In this document: one piece after another, positions 37,284 to 49,100 of the stretch
Layout: each line of letters starts with the position of its first letter
Numbering within the stretch: the first letter of the stretch is position 1
Assembly (NCBI GenBank): GCA_947627365.1
Contig: CANQVT010000001.1
Span: forward strand, 115,353 to 179,352
Length of the DNA stretch: 64,000 nt
From: an uncultured Lachnospiraceae bacterium
GTDB taxonomy: Bacteria; Bacillota; Clostridia; Lachnospirales; Lachnospiraceae
Reading direction: 5' to 3'
Made by a program: the position numbers and the translations under genes
Notes under the pieces: model-generated
Databases searched by the model: none
Told to the model about the DNA's origin: nothing
Seen by the model: the letters and a program-made list of their open reading frames with translations, nothing else

Positions 37284-39881
37284 TCAGCGGATCGCGGTCA
37301 CCTCATAATCCTGATCCGTAACCGCTTTTTTGAGCACGTCATCCGCAACCGCCGCACTGAGCTTCACAACCGCCGTGCCGTTCTCATGGCTCACGATCGC
37401 CTCTGTCACCTCCGGCAAAGCCTCGAGCGCTTTCTTTACGCGCGCCTCGCAGTGCCCGCACATCATTCCCTTGATCTCCATTGTCTTTTCCATCTCTTTT
37501 TGCTCCTTTCGATTTTTCTTTATTATCTTTCTGTCCCGCGACGTGTCGTACATCGAGAACAGGTTCAAACGCAATGCGTTCGTCACCACGCAAAAGCTCG
37601 ACAGGCTCATGGCCGCCGCGCCGAACATCGGATTCAGCTTCCAGCCAAACAACGGATACCATACTCCGGCCGCCAGAGGAATCCCGATCACATTGTAAAA
37701 GAAGGCCCAGAACAGGTTCTCGTGGATGTTGCGCAGCGTCGCCCGGCTTAATCGGATTGCGGCCGCAACATCCGGCAGAGTGCTCTTCATCAGCACCACG
37801 TCGGCCGCGTCGATCGCGACGTCCGTCCCCGCGCCAATCGCAATGCCAATGTCCGCCCTTGTGAGCGCCGGAGCGTCGTTGATACCGTCGCCGACCATCG
37901 CCGTCTTCCCCTGCTTCTGCAGGCGACGGATCACGCTTTCCTTCCCGTCCGGGAGCACCCCTGCGATCACCTCATCCACGCCCGAGACCGCTCCAATCGC
38001 TTTCGCGGTCCGTTCATTGTCGCCCGTCAGCATGACGACACGGATTCCCATGTTCTGAAGCTCCTTGACAGCCTGCGGACTGTCCTCCTTGACGACGTCA
38101 GCCACCGCGATGATGCCCAGAAGCTTCCCGTCTTCGCTGAAGAACAGCGGCGTCTTCCCCTCGGAAGCCAGCGCGGCTGCCTTCTCTTCCATAGCTTCCG
38201 GAATCTCGGCCATGGTGCGGATAAATGCGAGATTACCGCCCGCAAGGCTGTGCCCTTCGCAGGTCCCACTCAGACCGTTGCCAGGAAGCGCCCGGAAATC
38301 ATCCGTCTCGCGCACCGGCAAAGCACGCTCCTGCGCCAGGGCGATCACCGCCTTCGCCAGCGGATGCTCGCTCCTGCGCTCTAACGCGAACGCAGCGCCC
38401 AGCAGACGTGCTTCGGCTGAAGCTTCGCCGCCCATATCTGCACTTCCTGCAGATATATTCTCCACCGGGCATACATCTGTGACACGCGGTTCCCCGCTCG
38501 TGATCGTTCCGGTCTTGTCAAGCGCAACGATCTCCACCTTGCCGGTCTCCTCCAGCGATACCGCCGTCTTGAACAGGATTCCGTGCTTTGCGCCCATGCC
38601 GTTGCCCACCATGATAGCGACGGGCGTAGCGAGACCAAGCGCGCACGGACAGCTGATCACCAGCACCGAGATTCCCCTCGCCAGTGCGAAGCCGACGCTC
38701 TGCCCTGTGATCAGCCATGCCACGATTGTCACGGCAGCGATTGCGATAACCGCAGGCACAAATACGCCCGATACCCGGTCCGCAATCTTGGCGATTGGCG
38801 CTTTCGTCGCCGCCGCGTCGCTGACCATCCGGATAATCTGTGCCAACGTCGTATCCTCGCCGACGCGCGTCGCCTCGCAGGTCAGAAAGCCTGACTGGTT
38901 CACGGTCGCCGCAGAGACGCTGTCCCCCGCCACCTTGTCGACCGGGATGCTCTCGCCGGTCAGCGCAGACTCGTTGACCGCGCTGCTTCCCTCGAGGACG
39001 ACGCCGTCCACCGGAATATTCTCGCCCGGACGCACCACGAAACGATCCCCGATGCGCACCTGGGCGATACCAACCTCTACTTCAGCCCCATCCCTCAGCA
39101 CCATGGCAGTCTTCGGCGCAAGCTTCATGAGCCCCTTGAGCGCGTCGGTCGTCTTTCCCTTGGAGCGTGCTTCGAGCATCTTGCCGACCGTGATCAGCGT
39201 CAGGATCATCGCCGCAGACTCAAAGTAAAATTCATGCATATAGCTCATAACGGACGCGTGGTCGCCGGATGCCTGCGCGCCGGTCATCGCGAACAGCGCA
39301 TAGACACTGTAGCCGAAGGATGCCCCGGCTCCGAGCGCGACGAGCGTATCCATATTGGGCGCGCCGTGCAGGGCGCCTTTGACCCCGTTTACGAAAAATT
39401 TCTGATTGATAATCATGACCGCGGCGGTGAGCAGAAGCTGCAGCAGCCCCACTGCGACATGGTTCCCGTCAAAAAAGCGCGGCAGAGGCCAGCCCCACAT
39501 CATATGCCCCATCGAGACGTACATCAGCGGGAGCAGCAGACACAGCGACGCGATCAGTCTGCGCTTCATCTTCGGCGTTTCCCTGTCAACCAGCGCGTCA
39601 TCGTAATCCGGCGCCGCCGAGACGGACGCGGCAGGTGCAGCAGACTCGCCGGACACATCACGCCTTCCCTTCAAGGATGCGCCGTATCCTGCATCCTCGA
39701 CAGCCTTTATAATCGCCTCGGGGGATGCCGTTCCCTCTACGCCCATGGAATTTGTCAAAAGGCTCACGGAACATTCCGTGACTCCCTCCACCTTCCGGAC
39801 CGCCTTCTCGACCCTGGCACTGCAGGCCGCGCAGCTCATCCCGCTTACCAGATATTGCTCCATACGCTCACCTCTGACCAT
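37284..39881 (-). CDS. copA: Copper-translocating P1B-type ATPase with N-terminal and C-terminal HMA domains
   Basis: N-terminal [16 protein letters not shown] motif ([12 protein letters not shown]), [18 protein letters not shown]-terminal [15 protein letters not shown]. Confidence 0.92.
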   Translation of the reverse strand: MVRGERMEQYLVSGMSCAACSARVEKAVRKVEGVTECSVSLLTNSMGVEGTASPEAIIKAVEDAGYGASLKGRRDVSGESAAPAASVSAAPDYDDALVDRETPKMKRRLIASLCLLLPLMYVSMGHMMWGWPLPRFFDGNHVAVGLLQLLLTAAVMIINQKFFVNGVKGALHGAPNMDTLVALGAGASFGYSVYALFAMTGAQASGDHASVMSYMHEFYFESAAMILTLITVGKMLEARSKGKTTDALKGLMKLAPKTAMVLRDGAEVEVGIAQVRIGDRFVVRPGENIPVDGVVLEGSSAVNESALTGESIPVDKVAGDSVSAATVNQSGFLTCEATRVGEDTTLAQIIRMVSDAAATKAPIAKIADRVSGVFVPAVIAIAAVTIVAWLITGQSVGFALARGISVLVISCPCALGLATPVAIMVGNGMGAKHGILFKTAVSLEETGKVEIVALDKTGTITSGEPRVTDVCPVENISAGSADMGGEASAEARLLGAAFALERRSEHPLAKAVIALAQERALPVRETDDFRALPGNGLSGTCEGHSLAGGNLAFIRTMAEIPEAMEEKAAALASEGKTPLFFSEDGKLLGIIAVADVVKEDSPQAVKELQNMGIRVVMLTGDNERTAKAIGAVSGVDEVIAGVLPDGKESVIRRLQKQGKTAMVGDGINDAPALTRADIGIAIGAGTDVAIDAADVVLMKSTLPDVAAAIRLSRATLRNIHENLFWAFFYNVIGIPLAAGVWYPLFGWKLNPMFGAAAMSLSSFCVVTNALRLNLFSMYDTSRDRKIIKKNRKEQKEMEKTMEIKGMMCGHCEARVKKALEALPEVTEAIVSHENGTAVVKLSAAVADDVLKKAVTDQDYEVTAIR

Positions 39882-39896
39882 CTTCCTTCTCTCTGT

Positions 39897-39913
39897 ATAC
39901 CCCTGTGGGGTAT
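39897..39913. promoter_or_regulatory. CsoR-type operator ATACCCC-TGT-GGGGTAT upstream of copA
   Basis: Perfect inverted repeat 16 bp upstream of the copA start, matching the known G/C-rich CsoR operator pattern. Confidence 0.75.
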
Positions 39914-39999
39914 CTTTTCTGTATTATATCTCAGCGCAAAGAGAAATGCAAGCCTTATTTCACGAAACAATGAAATAATGAAAAAAGTGGACGATACGC

Positions 40000-40072
40000 G
40001 AAAAGGGCTGCCGCGAAACAGCAGACGTCCGATTCCATGCAACGAACATTCTGCTTCGCAACAGCCCCCTCA
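40000..40072 (-). terminator. Long-stem intrinsic terminator downstream of the HPr-like gene
   Basis: On the minus strand GGGCTGTTGCGAAGCAG...CTGCTGTTTCGCGGCAGCCCTTTT. Confidence 0.6.
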
Positions 40073-40091
40073 TGTTCTCTGCCGCGCTGCC

Positions 40092-40319
40092 TTACGCAAC
40101 CGCGTACTTATCTAATACCTTGCCGAAAAAGCGATCCTCCGGAGAATACTTTACCGTCAGTGGCTTTGTCAGGTCCATGCTCATAACCCCAAGGAGCGAC
40201 TTGGCATCTACGATAATCCTGTTGTAGAAAATATCTACGTCAAATTTGCACTTCGCAGCCTCGTTGACAAACTCCCTGACATCGTTGATCGTTTTCAGAC
40301 GGATTTTCTTATCCAGCAT
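40092..40319 (-). CDS. HPr-family phosphocarrier-like protein
   Basis: 75 aa; FVNEAAKCKFDVDIFYNRIIVDAKSLLGVMSMDLTKPLTV resembles the HPr fold (SLLGVMSL). Confidence 0.75.
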   Translation of the reverse strand: MLDKKIRLKTINDVREFVNEAAKCKFDVDIFYNRIIVDAKSLLGVMSMDLTKPLTVKYSPEDRFFGKVLDKYAVA

Positions 40320-40502
40320 ATAAATCCCTCCTATCTATTTCCTGCCTTTCAGATTATGTGCTTGATTCCAATGTGTTTAATTTTTGACATTATGGCACGA
40401 GTTTATTCATTCGTCAAGGAAGCATTTCGCTTATATTTTCTCACAGGCGAAATAATTTTTCGATATTTTGCCTAACGAGATTTTTGATTTTGTTAAAATA
40501 AA

Positions 40503-40530
40503 CAAAAAAGGACTGCCGAAGCAGTCCCTT
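40503..40530 (-). terminator. Intrinsic terminator downstream of the DUF1858 gene
   Basis: On the minus strand GGACTGC-TTCG-GCAGTCC followed by T6. Confidence 0.8.
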
Positions 40531-40543
40531 CTTAACCAGATGT

Positions 40544-40756
40544 CTATTTCTCCAGTGCTTCCAAAAACGCGTTCAGCCTGGCAAGCAGCACGTCCAACTC
40601 GATCCCGTGTACCATCGCCGCCTCTTCCAACGTCTCCATCTGGGAGGACGGGCATCCTACGCAATGCATCCCGCCTGCCATGAGAACCGGGGCAAGCCCC
40701 TGATTTACCTGAAGAATCTCTCCGATTGTCATATCCTTAGTGATCTTCACCGCCAC
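40544..40756 (-). CDS. DUF1858 domain-containing protein
   Basis: [47 protein letters not shown]. Confidence 0.88.
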   Translation of the reverse strand: MAVKITKDMTIGEILQVNQGLAPVLMAGGMHCVGCPSSQMETLEEAAMVHGIELDVLLARLNAFLEALEK

Positions 40757-41043
40757 CTTGTATCCCTCCTTCGTCCACTTCTGTAATCCTTCGGATGAGC
40801 CGTATGCTTTCTGTCATCCGAGCCGGGCCGGAAACCCTCACGCCACATTATAATACGTTTCCGGACATTATGCAAGGCGGAACTCTGGCGATTACCAATG
40901 TTTCTGGCGATTGCCAGTGTTTCCACAGAAATACATCACAAAATCAAATATTTCTGCTTGTGTATTTCGCAGATTTGTATTAGAATAAGACAGAGATTCC
41001 ACGAGGGATCTATAATTCGTATTCTAATAAGGAGGATTCGACT

Positions 41044-41214
41044 ATGGCATATGTAATTTCTGACGAATGCGTAGCTTGCGGCACATGCGCAGGCGAATGC
41101 CCGGCAGACGCGATCTCTGAGGGCGATGGAAAGTACGTAATCGACGCTGATGTCTGTCTTGAATGCGGCACATGCGAAGCTGCCTGCCCGACAGGCGCTA
41201 TCTCCGCAGAATAA
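41044..41214 (+). CDS. 2[4Fe-4S] ferredoxin (56 aa, absent from the ORF track)
   Basis: MAYVISDECVACGTCAGECPADAISEGDGKYVIDADVCLECGTCEAACPTGAISAE; AAGGAGG RBS. Confidence 0.95.
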   Translation: MAYVISDECVACGTCAGECPADAISEGDGKYVIDADVCLECGTCEAACPTGAISAE

Positions 41215-41331
41215 ATCATCTGCTTACATAGCGACAGCACACAGTACGCCGGAATTTCCGGCACGGAAGGACTGCGCGGATCGGTTCAACCCGTTGGGTG
41301 AATTGGTCTGTTGCAGTCCTTGTTATTTGTG

Positions 41332-42003
41332 TCACTCCCTGCGAAACAGTCTTCGCAACACACGTCCCAGTACCCCGCCGCGCCTCGCATCTGCTTCCAG
41401 CGCCACGGCCGCCTCGCGCGCAATCTGCTCATATTGCTGATAAAATTCTTCCAGCTCATCCTTGAGCCGCATCGTGATCGACTCCTCCAGCCTTTCGTTT
41501 TGCTCTGAGACCACCTCTTCCATCAGACGGCGCAGGATCTGTTCAAACTGCTGCACCGGCTCTGGCTCGCCCACAGAAACAATCTCCGCGCGAAGGATCT
41601 CGGGCTCGTCCGCTGCGCTGCCTGCCTCATTCACCGTGCTCGCGCCGTCTATTCCGCTCGCCGTGCTGTCCGGCTTTCTCGCCGCACCTTCCGACCGCCC
41701 TGTCTGCCTCTCCCCGGCAAGCTCCTTAAGCTGTGCTGCAAATTCACTCTCTTGCGCCCTCACACTGAAATCCAGATGCCCCTGCCCATCCAGCAGAAGG
41801 CGGATCGCCTTGAGCTGCAGTCCTTTTTCCTTCAGCTCTTTGATCTGCCGAAACGTATCAATATTCTCCTCGCTGTAGAGCCTGTGCCCCTGCGCGCTGC
41901 GATGAATCTTTAGCGAGAGCTCCTCCTCCCAATAACGCAAAACGTGCGACTCAACACCTATGAGCCGCACTGCCTCCGAGACTGAATACTCTTTCTCTTC
42001 CAT
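41332..42003 (-). CDS. MerR-family transcriptional regulator
   Basis: YSVSEAVRLIGVESHVLRYWEEELSLKIHRSAQGHRLYSEENIDTFRQIKELKEKG. Confidence 0.85.
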   Translation of the reverse strand: MEEKEYSVSEAVRLIGVESHVLRYWEEELSLKIHRSAQGHRLYSEENIDTFRQIKELKEKGLQLKAIRLLLDGQGHLDFSVRAQESEFAAQLKELAGERQTGRSEGAARKPDSTASGIDGASTVNEAGSAADEPEILRAEIVSVGEPEPVQQFEQILRRLMEEVVSEQNERLEESITMRLKDELEEFYQQYEQIAREAAVALEADARRGGVLGRVLRRLFRRE

Positions 42004-42128
42004 GCGATTCTCCCCTTATCTGCTGCGCCTGCTCCGGCAGCATGTCCAACACCCGAGCCCTCAAGGTCGAGTCAGTTTTACATGCTTCCCTACTAAATAT
42101 ATGGCGGAGCGCGGCAAAAAAGAACCGC

Positions 42129-43457
42129 TTATTTTTTCAAATTTGCAAATTTTGTAAAACGCGGCAGCCATGCAAGCTCGATCGTGCCGATTGGGCCGTT
42201 CCTCTGCTTGGCAATGTTGACCTCCGCAATATCCTTCTTTTCCGTATCCGGGTTGTAATAATCGTCTCGATACAGGAACATCACAACATCCGCATCCTGC
42301 TCAATCGCTCCGGACTCTCTCAAATCCGACAGCATCGGGCGGTGATCCGGCCTCTGCTCCACCGCGCGGGAAAGCTGCGAAAGCGCAACCACTGGAATCT
42401 GAAGCTCTCGGGCGATCTCCTTCAGCGAACGGGAGATATCCGAGATCTCCTGCTGTCTCGACTCCGAGCGCCGACTTCCCTGCATGAGCTGAAGATAGTC
42501 AATGATAATGATATCAAGATTATGCTCTAGTTTATATTTTCTGCACCTGCTGCGAAGCTCCTGGACCGAAATGCCTGGCGTGTCGTCGATGATCATGTTG
42601 GAGCGTCCGATTGTACCTGCAGCTTCGATCAGGCTGGTCCAGTCGCTGTCGCTCAAATTGCCTGTCCGCAGAATCTGCGAATCCACGCGGGACTCCAACG
42701 AAAACAGCCGATTGACCAGCTGCTCCTTCGACATCTCAAGACTGAAAATCGCAACCGTCAGATTGTTTCGAAACGCCATATACTCTGCAATGTTCAAGGC
42801 AAACGCCGTCTTGCCCATGGATGGGCGTGCCGCGATGAGGATCAGATCTGACGGCTGAAAACCGGAGGTCTTGTAATCCAGATCGATAAATCCGGTCGCC
42901 AGACCGGTCACATTTCCCTTTGCCCGGCTCGCCGCCTCAATCTTGTCCAGGGCATTCAGCACGATCTCCTTGATCGGAGTGAACTCATCTGACGTACCTC
43001 GCTGAAGAACCTGGAAAATTTTCTTTTCCGTTTTCTCCATGATGTCGTCTATGTTGTCTTTGTCCTCGTAGCACGCAGACGCGATCTCTTCGTTCGTCCG
43101 GATCAGCCGGCGAAGCATAGCCTTCTCAGCAACAATCTGCGCATAATACTTTACATTGGCGGAGGTCGGAACCGCAGTGATCAGATCTCCGGCAAATTCC
43201 ATGCTGCTGATCTCCGGCGGAACATCCTTCGCCTTCAGCCGATTCTGGAGAGTGACCAGATCGACCGGCATATCTTCATGGTAGAGCTCGGACATCGCCT
43301 CGAAAAGGATTCCATACTGTTTCTGATAGAAATCTTCCGCAGTCAGCATTTCCGTCGCCACTATGACCGCATCCCGATCCATGATCATGGCTCCGATCAC
43401 GGACTGCTCTGCCTCCACGCTGTGCGGCATGACCCGCTTGAGCATCGACTCTTCCAC
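42129..43457 (-). CDS. dnaB: Replicative DNA helicase DnaB
   Basis: PHSVEAEQSVIGAM, LILIAARPSMGKTAFALNIA, DYLQLM. Confidence 0.95.
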   Translation of the reverse strand: MEESMLKRVMPHSVEAEQSVIGAMIMDRDAVIVATEMLTAEDFYQKQYGILFEAMSELYHEDMPVDLVTLQNRLKAKDVPPEISSMEFAGDLITAVPTSANVKYYAQIVAEKAMLRRLIRTNEEIASACYEDKDNIDDIMEKTEKKIFQVLQRGTSDEFTPIKEIVLNALDKIEAASRAKGNVTGLATGFIDLDYKTSGFQPSDLILIAARPSMGKTAFALNIAEYMAFRNNLTVAIFSLEMSKEQLVNRLFSLESRVDSQILRTGNLSDSDWTSLIEAAGTIGRSNMIIDDTPGISVQELRSRCRKYKLEHNLDIIIIDYLQLMQGSRRSESRQQEISDISRSLKEIARELQIPVVALSQLSRAVEQRPDHRPMLSDLRESGAIEQDADVVMFLYRDDYYNPDTEKKDIAEVNIAKQRNGPIGTIELAWLPRFTKFANLKK

Positions 43458-43563
43458 AATATCTCTCCTTTCCGCTTATCCTCTGTATCCAGGCAGCCCC
43501 TACGACAGCCGTGTATTTCTCCAGCCATCCGGCTCCTTCCAGGCTCATTGCCCTTGCTATTTC

Positions 43564-44010
43564 CTACAGCGCGGCGACATTCACCTTGATCTCTGTCGTC
43601 ACCTTCGGGTGCAGCTTGATAGAAACCTCAGTCACGCCCAGCGTCTTGATCGGGCTGTCCAGAAGAATTTTCTTCTTGTCGACCTCGCGCCCAAGCTGCT
43701 TTTTGATTTCCTCCGCGATCTCCTTCGAGGACACGGAACCAAATACGCGCCCGCCGTCTCCGGCCTTCACAGCCACCTTGACTTCCTTGCCTTTGAGCTC
43801 CTTGCCCAAAGCCTCAGCCGCCTCCTGCGTCTCCTTCGCGATCTTCTCCGCATTCGCCTTTTGCAGCTTCAGATCGTTCATATTTCCGCTCGTAGCTTCC
43901 TTTCCCATGCCCTTCTTGAGCAGCATATTGCGAGCGTACCCCTCGCTGACCTCCACAACATCGCCCTTCTTCCCGAGGGCTTTCACATCCTGCAGCAAAA
44001 TAACCTTCAT
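43564..44010 (-). CDS. rplI: 50S ribosomal protein L9
   Basis: MKVILLQDVKALGKKGDVVEVSEGYARNMLLKKGMG. Confidence 0.97.
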   Translation of the reverse strand: MKVILLQDVKALGKKGDVVEVSEGYARNMLLKKGMGKEATSGNMNDLKLQKANAEKIAKETQEAAEALGKELKGKEVKVAVKAGDGGRVFGSVSSKEIAEEIKKQLGREVDKKKILLDSPIKTLGVTEVSIKLHPKVTTEIKVNVAAL

Positions 44011-44012
44011 AA

Positions 44013-46103
44013 CTAAATCGCTCCTTCTTTTGTCATCTGTGTAAGAACTTCCTTCAATTTTGTGCGAGCTTCCTCAATGCTTACATTGTCAAGCTGCGCG
44101 CCGGCGATGTCCATATGTCCGCCACCGCCTAGCCGCTCCATGATAATCTGCACGTTCACCTCATCGATTGCACGCGCGCTGATATAGATCTTCTGCTCAA
44201 ACTCCGTCAGCACGAAGGAGGCCTTGACCCCGACGATATTCAACAGCTCGTTCGCAGCCTGCGCCCCGATCACCGTCGGGCTCTCAAGCCCTTCGCTCGG
44301 GCAGACACTGATCGCATAGCAACCCATGAATGCCTCCGCATGTCGCACCGCCTCTGCCCGCGCCTTGTAGGTCTCTATATCGTTCCGGAAATACTTGCGC
44401 ACGCGCGTCATATCAGCGCCGTTCCTCCGCAGGAAAGCGGCCGCCTCGAAGGTTCGCATTCCCGTCTTCGCCACGAAATTGTTCGTGTCAACAATGATGC
44501 CTGCGTAGATGCTGTCCGCCTCGACCGGCTTCAGTCGTATGCCTTCATCGTAATACTGAAGGATCTCCGCAATCATCTCACATGCCGACGACGAGGATGG
44601 CTCAATATAGGACAAAGAGGCATTCTCAATCTTCTCGGTCCCCTGCCTGTGATGATCCAGCACGACGATTGTCCGCGTCAGATAAAGCAGCTCCTCGCAC
44701 TCTACCATCGCCGGACGGTTCGTGTCGACGACAACCACCACGGTATTCTGGTTGGTCATCTCAATCGCCTGCTCATGCGTCAAAAACAGCTTTTCCTCAT
44801 GTCCCTCTCCCTGCAGCGCCGCCACCCAGGGACGAATCGCGCTGTTGATATCGCCGAGGACGATGTGCGCGGGCTTTCCTGCCTCCTGCGCTGCCCTGCA
44901 CACACCGACGCTCGCGCCAAGAGAGTCAATATCCGTAATCTTGTGTCCCATTACGACAATACGGTCCTTCGTATTGATCAGCTCGCGAAGAGCCTGTGCC
45001 TTCACTCTGGCCCGCACACGCGTATTGCGCTCCGCGCGCTGCGTCTTGCCGCCGAAGAACGACAACTTCTCGCGATCCTTAACCACCACCTGGTCGCCGC
45101 CACGGGCCAGAGCCATCTCCATCGCCCCGCGCGCAGCTTCATAATTCTGCGTATAGTCTGAATTGTTTAGCCCGATACCGATACTGATCGTCATGCTGAT
45201 GGGATTTCCGATATTTACCGACTTCACGTCCTCGAGGACGGAGAACCGATCCTCCTCCATCCCGGAAAGCCCTTTTCGGCTCATCACGAGCAGATATTTA
45301 TCCTTCTCAAGCTTCTTGATCAGACCGCCCATGGCGGAGACATACTTCGTGATCCTTCGGTCGATCAGGGCCTCCAGCATCGAACGTCTGACATCCTCGA
45401 CACTGTCTACCGCCTCGTCATAATTGTCCATGTAGAGCAGGCCGACGATTGGCTTCTGCTCGAAGTTTTCCTTCTTAAGTGCGTTCAGCTCTGTGATGTC
45501 AAAAAGATACATCGCCACGACATAGCATTCATCCGTCGCAGCTTCAACCCCTGGGAGCTCCCGTATCATCTCATCTAACTGAATCCGATCCAACCGGACG
45601 CTGTATGTCCTGTCATTGTGGCTGATCTCGATCTGGCTTTCCTCTTCTTTCGTCGGAAAATCTCCCGGCCCGATCTGCGGAAACAAGGCCGAGATACTTC
45701 TGCGGCCAGCCGTCTTCTTGCCGGCAAGCTCCAGCAGCACATCATTCATCCAGAGAATTCGGCCGTCCGCCTGAAGCAGCCCCTGTGGAACTGCAGACTT
45801 CACAAGCAGCTCATGCTCGACACTGTGGTACTGATTCGCGAAATCCACCAGCTCCGCCAGTACACGGGGCCTGTAATACAGATCCAGAACCACCACCGTC
45901 AGCAATATCACCGCGGTAAAGCCACCGACAATGCAGCCTGCAAGCGTATCCACATACAACACGGCTGCTGTCAGCCCAAGCAGCAGAAGCGGCAGAAGTA
46001 CGCACCAGTACCAGTGCCGCATCAGCTTGCCGCTGTATTTCAAATGAACTTTATTTCTAATCTTGTCCTCTTTCATAGCTGTCTCCACAGAATATGGGTA
46101 CAT
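44013..46103 (-). CDS. gdpP: GdpP-type cyclic-di-AMP phosphodiesterase (DHH/DHHA1)
   Basis: Two TM, degenerate GGDEF-like region, VMGHKITDIDSLGA, VVVDTNRP, LDHHRQG, GGGGHMDIAGAQL. Confidence 0.9.
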   Translation of the reverse strand: MYPYSVETAMKEDKIRNKVHLKYSGKLMRHWYWCVLLPLLLLGLTAAVLYVDTLAGCIVGGFTAVILLTVVVLDLYYRPRVLAELVDFANQYHSVEHELLVKSAVPQGLLQADGRILWMNDVLLELAGKKTAGRRSISALFPQIGPGDFPTKEEESQIEISHNDRTYSVRLDRIQLDEMIRELPGVEAATDECYVVAMYLFDITELNALKKENFEQKPIVGLLYMDNYDEAVDSVEDVRRSMLEALIDRRITKYVSAMGGLIKKLEKDKYLLVMSRKGLSGMEEDRFSVLEDVKSVNIGNPISMTISIGIGLNNSDYTQNYEAARGAMEMALARGGDQVVVKDREKLSFFGGKTQRAERNTRVRARVKAQALRELINTKDRIVVMGHKITDIDSLGASVGVCRAAQEAGKPAHIVLGDINSAIRPWVAALQGEGHEEKLFLTHEQAIEMTNQNTVVVVVDTNRPAMVECEELLYLTRTIVVLDHHRQGTEKIENASLSYIEPSSSSACEMIAEILQYYDEGIRLKPVEADSIYAGIIVDTNNFVAKTGMRTFEAAAFLRRNGADMTRVRKYFRNDIETYKARAEAVRHAEAFMGCYAISVCPSEGLESPTVIGAQAANELLNIVGVKASFVLTEFEQKIYISARAIDEVNVQIIMERLGGGGHMDIAGAQLDNVSIEEARTKLKEVLTQMTKEGAI

Positions 46104-46199
46104 GTTAAGCCCTACTGACAGATTCCCATTGAAATAAAGTATAGCATATTCTGCCGGTATAGAAAAGTCTTTTCTTTTGCACGCGACGCCCGTAAAAAA

Positions 46200-49100
46200 T
46201 CATCGTTTCTTCCGCGGCAGACAGCGCCGTCTTGCGAGGCCCACGCAGACTGCCGTGCACGCCGACACAGCCAGCATTACCAGCCAAGGCGTAAGCTTCG
46301 TGTCGTCGCCCGTCTTCGGAGCACTGTCCGGCTTTTTCTCCGGCTCCCTCGCGTCTTTCATCACAACCGTTTGTATCTTTCCTGTATTTTTTACCTTGAA
46401 TTCGATCTCCTCTGCGACCAGGTATCCCTCCGGCGCGATCTCCTCTCGCAGCGTGTAGGTCTTTCCTGCCTCCAGTCCCTGGATCATATGCGGACTCGTC
46501 CCGGATGTCCAGCTGTCCACAATATCGCCGTTTTTGTCCCTCACCTGGAGATGGGCTCCAGGCAGTTCTGCCCCTGTTGTAATATCCGTCTTGGATACCT
46601 CTACCCTGGTTGGACGATTCGTGAACGTGAAATCATAGACCAGCTGTTCTGTATTCTCCCCTGTATCCGAGAAGGTAAAACGTTTTGTCTTGTCTGTCCT
46701 CACATACCCGGCCGGCGCCTTTATTTCCTTGACGTAGTATGTACCTCCGAACGGAAGATCTGCCAAAAAGCTGAGTCGCCCGTCTTCCCCAGTCTCCTTC
46801 TGCTCGATCACCGTATCCTTTTCCATAAGTATTTCCCCGTCCGCTCCGGCAATATCCTCCCCGGCGCAGAGGGCAAAGACGGCTCCGGACAGCTTTTGTC
46901 CTGTACCTTTCTCCTTCTTCAGCACCGTCACTGTCACTGTCTGACGTCTATTCTGCCATTTTTCATCGTAGAGCACGACAGGGGTATCCTGATCCCGATA
47001 GCTCAGATCGATCTCCCTTCGCTCTCCATCCAGCACATAGCCCTCCGCCGTTTTCTTCTCGACCACATAGTACCTTCCGAGCGGGAGATCATCCGTCTTC
47101 GCGTATCCGAGCGCATCTGTGGTGATCGTTGCCACCAGGTCGTCCTTCTTGTAATAGTCGGCGCTCACACCGTCGGCCGCCTTGATGTCCTCCGCCGCAT
47201 GCACCTCGAATACAACCTCTTTCAGCGAACCAGAGACATAACCGAAAACGGCCTCCAGCGTTCCTGCTACCATCTCACCCCAGGTGACAGAATTCACAAG
47301 CTCGCCTGTCTTGCTGATGACGATGCGACCGACCGGCACACCATCCTCCATCTTGACCTCCTGGATCTCCCCGCTGTCCGACACAGTAAATTCTACTTCC
47401 TCCGCACGGAGATAGCCATAGGGCGCAAACTCCTCGCGAAGCCGATAAGTCTCCCCAATATGCAGACCACTGATAAAATGCGGTTCATCTCGTTTAGAGA
47501 CCCAGGCATCGATCACATTGCCCTCTTTATCCAGCACGCTCAATGAAGCTCCCTCGAGCTGTACCCCCGTCGTAATATCCGACTTTGTCACCTTTACCGT
47601 CGTCGGCTCGTTCTCCAGCACCGCCTCAAATGGAACCGTCGCCGTCTCCTGGCCTTCATATGAGAATGTGAGATCCACAGTCTCCTCCGTGAGAAGAAAT
47701 CCTTCCGGCGCCTGAAGCTCTCTGACATAATACGTTCCAAACGGAAGCTCCAGATCAAACACAGCTTCTCCATCTTCTCCCGTTACCGCTGTCGCCAGCA
47801 GCGTGTCGGCTTCGACGATCGTCTCTCCATCCTGTATCAGATCCTCTTTCGCATAGAGACCAAACTCCGCTCCGGAAAGGAATGCCCCATTTTCTGCGTT
47901 TTTCTTGACAGCAGTGACGGACGCCTTCTGCAGCTCATTCACAAACTCCACGCGCTCCACCACAACCGGCGTGTCCTGATCCACGTAGACAAACTCTACA
48001 TACTGCTCTTCATCGCTGCGCACATATCCCTCCGGAGCAGTCTTCTCTACAATCCGATATCTCCCAAGAGGCAGATCCTCCAGGCTGCCCTCGCCGTTCT
48101 CTCCCGTAGTCACCAGGCCGACGAAAGCTCCCTCGGCATACTCCAGGATTCGTTCTCCTGTCTCATCTCTTTGATTATCTGCCGTGTAGATATTCTCCGC
48201 CGCGTACACTTCATAGGATGCGCCGGAAAGTGGCCGTTCCTCATAGATAAAATCTTTATCATAACTCTGCAGAACCTGTCCTTTTTTGATGATCTTAAGC
48301 TGTCCCTTGACCGGATGATTCGCCGCAATCGCCTCTACCAGAAAGTCTCCGGAGCTGTCGTCCATCCGGTACGCCACGTTTCCGTCCACGGTCACCTCCA
48401 GCGTATTTTCGCCGGCCGTATATCCATCCGGAGCCGTGACTTCCTCGATCCGATAGTGCCCGCGAGGCAGACCCTGAGGCAAGGTCAGACTTCCCTCTTC
48501 GTCCGTGAAGTAGGATGTATGCTTTACTTTTTTCGGATATTCTGTCACCTGCTCCACATATTCCCCAGTATCCATATTGTATACCCGGAACTCCGTGTTT
48601 TCCTTCAGAACATTCCTCTGTGTCTCATCATCCTTCTTGACGATCCTAAGCTTTGCCTCAAATTCCTTGTCCTGCAAAACCCTCCACGCCTGGGGCTTGT
48701 CCGGGCTGTTCTGCGTGATCCTCACCTCAAAATCGGCCACCGGCGAAAAGCCTGCCGGAACTGTCGTCTCTCGCACAATATAAGTGCCAAAAGGCAGTGG
48801 AATCGAGACCGCATACCCGTTCTCGTCCGTAAAGATCTCCGTCTCGCCGTTTTTCCCCAGTACGACCGGCGCTGCTGACGTAAAATCATAGGAACCGTCT
48901 TTCCCCTTTTTCAGCGAGCTTGCAAGCCAGGCGGAAAAGCCTGCCCCTTTCAGAAGATCCGTGTCCGACTTTCCGTTCCCGGCGATCTTGATGAGCTGGA
49001 ACGGCTGGCGGATCACAGTCTCAGCCGAGACGCATTCCTTTTCGATCACCGCTTCAGTGCCATCCGGATTCTCGAACGAAAGATCATATTCCTTTTCATC

